From Aegilops tauschii subsp. strangulata (taxonomy: Eukaryota > Streptophyta > Magnoliopsida > Poales > Poaceae), in contig NC_053038.3 in NCBI RefSeq assembly GCF_002575655.3, forward strand, positions 139,206,885 through 139,270,884: a DNA stretch of 64,000 nucleotides, given 5' to 3'. Under the pieces are notes generated by a model. It was not told the DNA's origin. It did no database searches and worked only from the letters and a program-made list of their open reading frames with translations. Of this stretch, positions 58,316 to 64,000 are shown piece by piece. Both the position numbers and the translations under genes were made by a program. Every line of letters begins with the position of its first letter. Within the stretch, counting starts at the first letter, position 1.

Positions 58316-59219
58316 AAGCGGGATACCCATGTTTGAACCGTGCATCATGGCAGCAAGCCCTTTTTGGAACTCTTTAATCTTTCTGAGAACTCGAACTTGC
58401 GAGAGATTAATTCTTTTTAAACCGGAACCTTAAACCGGATTTGAAATTTTAAAACTTTGTGAGAGGTAAATTTACCTTGAGCCGGATTTTGAACCGGATT
58501 TGAGAGCTTCAAAGCTTTGTGATAAATAAATCTTCCTTGAACCGGATTTTAAACCGGAATTAAGAGCTTCGGTGCTTTGTGGGAGAGAGATTGTCCTTGA
58601 ACTGGATTTTGAACCAGAATCCTTATTGTGAGCCGGAAATCTTCTGACGGCCCTTAAATTTTCATCGATCAAGCAGTAATCCCCGGGGTCAAGTTATTTT
58701 TCTCTTCAATGACCCGGACTTCTTGAATTCATTGAAACCAGCTAACTTTGCCGAGTCATACCATTGTAGCCCCCGAGTCTCGGGACGACTCGAGGAGTTG
58801 GCTCGAGATTCTCCATATTTGACCATAGCAGAAGGTGTATATCATTGGCGTTGATAGCGCGATGTGAATCCACAAAAGGTTGAGGTGACTGCGGCGGGTT
58901 ATAAATGATCCCGTATGAGCCGTGTCAGCAACTCGACCAATGGTTCCTTCCAACTGGCTGTTTGAAGTTAACCAAACCGTAGTGGCGGCGACTTGTGCAC
59001 CTACCCATTGAGCCATCTAGTGCAGACGGCGGATGATAAGACATGATAACTTGACTCCAATTTGTTGAAAGAAAACCGGGCTACGCAAGCTGTGACTTGC
59101 TCATACTCAATAAACAGCTCATGCAGACAGGTGCGGCCCGGAATGTTGATGTAGACCAGGCCGCGAGAGACGGATGGTAAAAACAACCGTAGCATCAGAG
59201 GTGGTATAGATAGATGAGT
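58316..59219. other. Element D interior, middle part: no recognisable feature
   Basis: Non-coding. Short repeated phrases such as gaaccggattt and ctttgtgagag occur between 58400 and 58600. Nothing else is supported. Confidence 0.4.
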
Positions 59220-59720
59220 TGGTCATGACGTTGTAAACCGGTGTGATCGGGCGAGTTAATCGCCGGCGCGGTAAGCCGCGCGGATGGGCGAATCAACCAC
59301 GTCGTGTTGATGTAGTGAACAATTGCCCTACATCAAAAACGTCACAAGCCAGAGTAATTGCTCTTTTTTAAAGAAAACAATATATGATATATCGAAATTT
59401 ACGGGATTGATTTCACCTGATATGTCAGACCAGAAATTATCCACCGCGGAGTTGATGATCATCACGGTAAAGCTGAAACCAATTACGGCCGAGTCGGCCA
59501 GGGGAGCAGACAGATGAGCCGGCCACGGCGTTGTAAGCCGGTGCGGACGAGCAAACTGTTCTCCGCGTTGTAAACCGGCGTGGACGCGTGAACCGGCGGC
59601 GAGGGCGGACGGGCGATTCGTCTGTGGTGTTCTAAGGCAGTGCGGACGGGCGAGTCGGCCGGCGCGTTGATGTAAACCGGACCGCGATACGCGTGTCCGT
59701 GAAGCTGCGCGGCACAGCCG
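59220..59720. repeat. Degenerate GC-rich repeats in element D
   Basis: Variants of a phrase like gttgtaaaccggcgtggacg followed by ggcgagtcggccggcg recur about five times (near 59230, 59530, 59565, 59640 and 59670) at irregular spacing. Confidence 0.5.
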
Positions 59721-61738
59721 AACGTGCCTCCGCGGTATAATACCACCCCTTTTTCTTTTAATAGCCGTCCTGCATAAAAATATTACGGGCCAGAGTAATT
59801 GTTCTCAAACAATTTAAAATGTACTGAAAATAAATAGGGCGAATAGCACCTGAAACTTTTGTCGGATGAACACAGACGCTGGCTGCAATGTATGCATGTA
59901 CATGCTCTCTGGTGATGGACACAGCGTCTGCAAGATCGCGGCCATGGATTTGACTAGCCGTCACACTACTTGTTGCAGACGATTGTCTCTTCTTTGGACT
60001 TCCGTTGGCCTTGTGTGATAGTACATGGTCTTCCACATAATTAGGCTTGTTCTTCCAAAGCAATTTTCACCGTCCTAGTGGCCGCCCGTGGCACATGCAC
60101 CCATGACGCTTTGGCCAGATACGCCATCGTGGCACACTTCATTTTTGTTTTAATCCAGTCGATGGAACTGCAACAGGAGGTCTCCTCTTTTCCTTTAATT
60201 CACTCAGGGCTTGAGTAGACAGAGTGTATCTCTTCCACGTAGAGCGTAGCAATTGTCCAGACGTGTGCTGCTGCAATTTTTCTCAGGAGCAGTAGCGGCC
60301 ACGAATATGTAGAAAACAACAGCAACAACTTGCGGCTAGTAGATCGATGTATAGGGCTTAGTTGGAAATCTTCTCTAAACTCTTTAAACACTGGGCACAC
60401 CATGTACGGCATTTAAAAACTGAAAACTGACGTGAGAAACCACTTGGGCTACAGCAAGGCGTCAAACTCTCTCAAAAATCTGACCTCATCAATATTGTGA
60501 ACTCCCTGGACAAATTCCAACTTGCCTTGCTGGGTAGCACCGTTGTGTTGCCCGGAGCATAGACTGTTATGCGTGGATCTTGGAGAGAGCTTGATTCATA
60601 GTAGAGGGGCGCTGAGTTTCCATGGGCACAACAGAGGCGAATCCTTCTTTGGACGGGGGGCGGCTCTGTAATGGTGCGAGACGGCCGGCTCGGCAACTGA
60701 CGGCACTTTATCGGGTGAAGGCCGGCTCGGGACCTGACCATGGTGGATGCGTGAGGCTGGTCGGCGACTCGAGGCCGCGGGAACAGCTTGCAGGCGCCGC
60801 TGTGTTGAAGCAGCCAAAGCGGCAGAGATAGCTGGTGCTCGAAACAAGCTGAGACGGCCGGCGGCTTAGAGACAGACTCCGGCGGGAGCGACGACCCGAG
60901 GCGAGGCAGCGCTGCAGCCAGGGACAAGCATAGGGCGGCGCCGGCGACTCATGGCGATGGGGCGACTCATACAGAGAGGCCTCACGGCATGAGCAAGGTG
61001 CTCAGGCGGCAGCGCGACGCGGGAGCAACAAGGCGGAGACGGGCTGGCGGATGAAGCGGAGGCGCGCCGGCGGCTCGCAGTAGAGTCAAGGCCATGGGAA
61101 CGGCGGCTCAGAGGCGAGGCCGGCTCTAACACAGCCGGCAGTGGCAACTTGGGAGCAGGCCAAGGCGGAGGCTCAACGGCAGCTGCGGGCGGCTCATTAC
61201 GAGGCGCGACGACGGAGGCTCGAGGCGGGGCGGACGGGCCGTCATCCAAAAACGGCCAAGCCAGCCCGATGCAGCGGCGGGTCGACGTACAGCCGGCTCG
61301 GAACGAAGCCACGACCGCGGAGTCTGAATCCAAAACCGTCCACGTCCTCGTCCGGGTCGCTCTTGGTTTGACTTTTTCTCTCGTGCTGAAGGATCATTGG
61401 ATGGATCACTTTTTTCCTTCACATCTGAAATCAGTAGTATTAGTCGGCCGGCGGCTTTCTCGCGAAGGAATTAATACCAAACATGAGTCGACGCCGTCTA
61501 GACTCAAGACAACGTAATAGTGCACGAGCAGCAAAACTTTGATTGTCTCGGCGACTTGTGATTCTTATTGATCTCGGCGACTCGCGACAGCAGCAGTAGA
61601 AATCGATCTCCTATCCGATTCGACAGCTCGTGTAGCATCGGCGGCAAACAGAGTACCAAACCCTAACTTCTGAAAAAATTGCAAACTCCTCGATCCCTGG
61701 GTAGATCCCTCCAAGAACTCATCACCACGGTGCGCAGG
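59721..61738 (-). other. Element D interior, right part: non-coding, possibly a gag remnant
   Basis: The part from 60600 to 61350 is GC-rich and open in several frames, but I see no conserved Gag motif. It may be a decayed or replaced gag region. The segment next to the primer site (61565-61738) resembles the leader of element B (42030-42144). Confidence 0.35.
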
Positions 61739-61755
61739 CCCCACGGTGGGCGCCA
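61739..61755 (-). other. Primer binding site of element D
   Basis: The minus strand reads TGGCGCCCACCGTGGGG, two bases inside the LTR at 61758. It differs from the site of element B by one base. Confidence 0.7.
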
Positions 61756-61757
61756 AC

Positions 61758-61933
61758 TGTCATGGAAATAACACGTCAGATGTCCTAGGTGTAAGGACTT
61801 AGTCGTGAGGCCAGCACAACTATGTAGTAGCTTGAGAGGGGTTGATTGGGATGAGAGACGTAGGGCGGATCAACGCACAAGACAAGGGTTTAGACAGCTT
61901 CGGGCCCCGGGAAACATCATCCGGTAACAACCC
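61758..61933 (-). repeat. 5' LTR of element D, part cut by element I
   Basis: It matches 55551-55727 and then stops at ...gtaacaaccc, where another LTR begins. Confidence 0.85.
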
Positions 61934-62259
61934 TGTGTCGCCCGGATAATTAAGCTACAGTAATCCCACGCTAATGATGCCACATCACCACGGTTACTAT
62001 TGTTAACCTCGCGATGATTCGAAACCGTTTCAAAATTTAAATTTAAATTAATGTTAATAATAAAAGTTTTCAAAAATTTAAACAAAAATGTTTGGTGGGT
62101 GCTAGATATTGCACTGATAATTATTGTGGAGAAAACATATTTTTAGAAAATGCCTAACTATTTTAAAATGATGTAAAACAGAAAAGAAAATAAATAAAAA
62201 GAAAAGAAAATGCAACAGAGAAAACAAACAGAAAAAAAAGAACAAAAGGAGGAAGAAGC

Positions 62260-63115
62260 CCCCCCCCCCTGCTGGACCGCGGCCCAGCTGGCCATCGGGC
62301 CAACCAGGCCGGCCCCCACTCCTCTCCCTTATCCACTGCTCCCCCCACTCCCCACCGACAGCCCCCCCACTCCCCCGAAATATCCCCCCTCTCCCCCGAT
62401 TTGGATCGGGATCGAGGAGGAGGCGTTCGACCACGCCGCCCCTGGACCTCTCCGCCGCCGCCAGGAGCACGCGCCGCCTCGCCCTCGCCGGAGCTTCCCC
62501 ACCGGCCTGCTCCCACGTAGCCGTCATCCCCGTCGACCCCCTCAACCCCCGCTGCCCTTCTCCTACGGCCCCTGTGAGCCGCCGCCTCCCCTCCTCCCTC
62601 TCTGCTCCCGCGCCGCGCCGTAGTCGCACGCACTTGCCGCAGCCGTGGCGACCACCTGCCGCTCGCGGACGCCCCGACGCCGTCCTCACCCGCGCCCCGG
62701 CGCCCCTGAACGCGCCCATGGCCACGCCCCCGCGCCCCGTCTCTCCCGCCCGCACGCGCGCGCCTGTCGCGCCTGCCTGTGGCCACCCTCACCCCCAGGC
62801 CGCTCCCGTGCGAGCTCCCTGCGCCGGGCCCGCCCGCCGTTGGCCGCCACCGGCCGCCGCTCCCCGTGCCCCGCTCCGGTGCCGCCCGCGCCGCCGCGGA
62901 TGCGCCGCACCGGCCGCGTCCCGCGCCTGCTGGCCTTCGCCGCGCCTGACTCCGGCCGCCCCTGGCCACTGGCACCCCCCCTCCCCTTGCTCAGTCGGGT
63001 GCGCCCCTGCCGGCCACGCCCGCAGCGCCCATTCGGGTTATGCCCGACGCCCGACCCGCTATGTCCCTCTGGGCCACTGCCGAACGGGGCCCACGCCCCA
63101 GAACGAATTTAAAAA
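62260..63115. other. GC-rich island in the LTR of element I
   Basis: Pro/Ala/Arg-rich frames on both strands come from CCG/CGC composition. No protein family is recognised, and these are not annotated as genes. Confidence 0.5.
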
Positions 63116-63300
63116 AATGATTTAAAAAAATAAAAATAAAAATAAAAATAAATAATAAAATTAATTAATTAATTAATTAAGATAATTAATTAACTTATTT
63201 AATCATGTTAATATTAATTAATTAAAGTTAATTAATCCTAAGGAATTAATCTAATTAACCTGTTAGTTTAATTAAACAGAATTAGTTTAATTAAACCCTA
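63115..63300. repeat. AT-rich simple sequence, (TTAA/ATTA)n
   Basis: Runs of aaaataaaaat and then attaattaatta directly after the GC-rich island. Confidence 0.8.
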
Positions 63301-64000
63301 ATTAACCTAACAGAGTATGACACGTGGGTCCCACTGGACCCACGCGACAGTTTGACCCAGTCAACACTTGTTGACTGCTGACGTCAACATGACATCATGC
63401 TGATGTCATAAATCCATTTTCGAATTAATTCAAATAATTAGTTAAATTCCAAAAATTAATAATCTTTAGAAAATCATATCTTTTAATCCGTAACTCGGAT
63501 TAAAATATTTTCAACATGAAAGTTGCTCAGAACGACGAGACGAATCCGGATTCGCAGTCCGTTCGTCCACCACACATCCCTAACCTATCGAACTCGCAAC
63601 TTTCCCCCTCCGGTCCGTCTGTCCGAAAACGCGAAACATCGGGAATAATTCCCGGATGTTCCCACCCTTCGCCGGTACCACCTACTGTCGCGTTAGGACA
63701 CACCTCGCACTGTTCATTGTAATGTCACGCATCGTCATGCTTATGTTTGCATTGTATTTACTGTTTCTTCCCCCCTCTTCTCTCCGGTAGACTACGAGAC
63801 CGACACTGCTGCTGCCCAGTTCGACTACGGAGTTGACGACCCCTCCTACTTGCTAGAGCAACCAGGCAAGCCCCCCCTTGATCACCAGATATCGCCTATT
63901 CTTCTCTATACTACTTACATTAGAGTAGTGTAGCATGTTACTGCTTATCAATATCCTATCCTGATGCATAGCCTATCCTTGCTACTACTGTTGTTACCTT

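Larger units (their letters stand above)
55551..61933 (-). mobile_element. Element D: non-autonomous Tat-related LTR element
   Basis: LTRs at 55551-56189 (639 bp) and from 61758 (cut at 61933), with a primer site inside the right LTR and a polypurine tract inside the left one, give minus orientation. The LTR start and primer site resemble element B, and the 188-bp repeat is shared. No gag, protease, RT, RNase H or integrase is recognisable in the 5.57-kb interior. Over the 177 comparable LTR bases I count 6 differences. The left target candidate is accat (55546-55550); the right copy is outside the window. Confidence 0.8.
61934..64000 (+). mobile_element. Element I: Gypsy LTR (Sabrina/WHAM-like by memory), continues past the window
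   Basis: The LTR begins TGTGTCGCCCGGATAATT at the break in element D. It contains an AT-rich start, a C-rich island with long frames on both strands (62260-63115), an AT-rich (ATTA) stretch (63115-63300) and a moderately AT-rich tail. I recall this LTR start from abundant Triticeae Gypsy families of the Sabrina/WHAM group, but the exact family is unverified. Orientation is taken as plus from a splice-acceptor-like ccggtag at 63784-63790 followed by an open stretch. Neither LTR end nor genes can be confirmed. Confidence 0.55.

Noticed and set aside
60472..61333. Minus-strand ORFs of about 150 codons in element D, considered as Gag
   Set aside because: The position fits a gag remnant, but no capsid or zinc-knuckle motif is visible, so only a non-coding region is annotated.
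62102..63125. Pro/Arg-rich ORFs up to 270 codons in element I
   Set aside because: Compositional open frames on both strands in a CG-rich LTR segment; no domain.

Overview
The window looks like intergenic DNA of a large grass genome, most likely a Triticeae species (wheat, barley, rye or Aegilops relatives). I find no host gene, tRNA or rRNA. Nearly every base can be placed in a nested stack of transposable elements: five kinds of Ty3/Gypsy LTR retrotransposon plus one CACTA (En/Spm-type) DNA transposon. The host assignment is an inference from the element types, chiefly a LARD whose dimensions match barley Sukkula, together with Tat-lineage and Athila-lineage Gypsy elements. Family names are given only where I am reasonably sure.

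Layout. (1) 1-8211: element A, a plus-strand Tat-lineage Gypsy element missing its 5' part, with archaeal-type RNase H and integrase, a minus-strand multi-exon antisense gene and the 3' LTR. (2) 8212-8537: the end of an older LTR. (3) 8538-22075 and 47011-49824: family C, minus-strand Tat-like Gypsy units in head-to-tail order that share an LTR. Each C LTR carries on the opposite strand a gene for an AT-hook plus B3-like DNA-binding protein. C is interrupted at 13418-15962 by an Athila-type fragment (F) and split at 22076-47010 by a non-autonomous LARD. (4) 22076-47010: the LARD, with long LTRs and a non-coding interior, flanked by TSD ttgcc. Its own 5' LTR is split by (5) 29716-42683: element B, a complete Tat-lineage element with two 521-bp LTRs, TSD ctttt, degenerate gag-pol and an antisense gene. 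(6) 49825-51398: an Athila-type LTR (G) cut by (7) 51399-55550, a CACTA element whose transposase reading frame is broken only by stop codons. It is cut in turn by (8) 55551-61933, D, a non-autonomous relative of B. D's second LTR is cut by (9) 61934-64000, a further Gypsy LTR (I) running off the window.

How the genes relate. In A, B and C the sense strand encodes the usual gag, protease, reverse transcriptase, RNase H and integrase. Each family also carries a gene on the opposite strand near the 3' LTR with its own TATA box. In A and B this is the PF04195-type protein long known from grass Gypsy elements. In C it is an AT-hook/B3-like protein lying inside the U3 of the LTR and divergent from the LTR promoter, which is the most unusual system here. 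D and the LARD have no coding capacity and would depend on proteins supplied in trans. All coding regions seen are decayed. Many stop codons fit C-to-T change (CAG, CAA, CGA or TGG giving a stop), as expected of methylated, silenced repeats.

The relative order of insertion is clear from the nesting. By eye the two B LTRs differ at 18 of 521 positions, about 1.3 million years at the commonly used grass LTR rate of 1.3e-8 per site per year.
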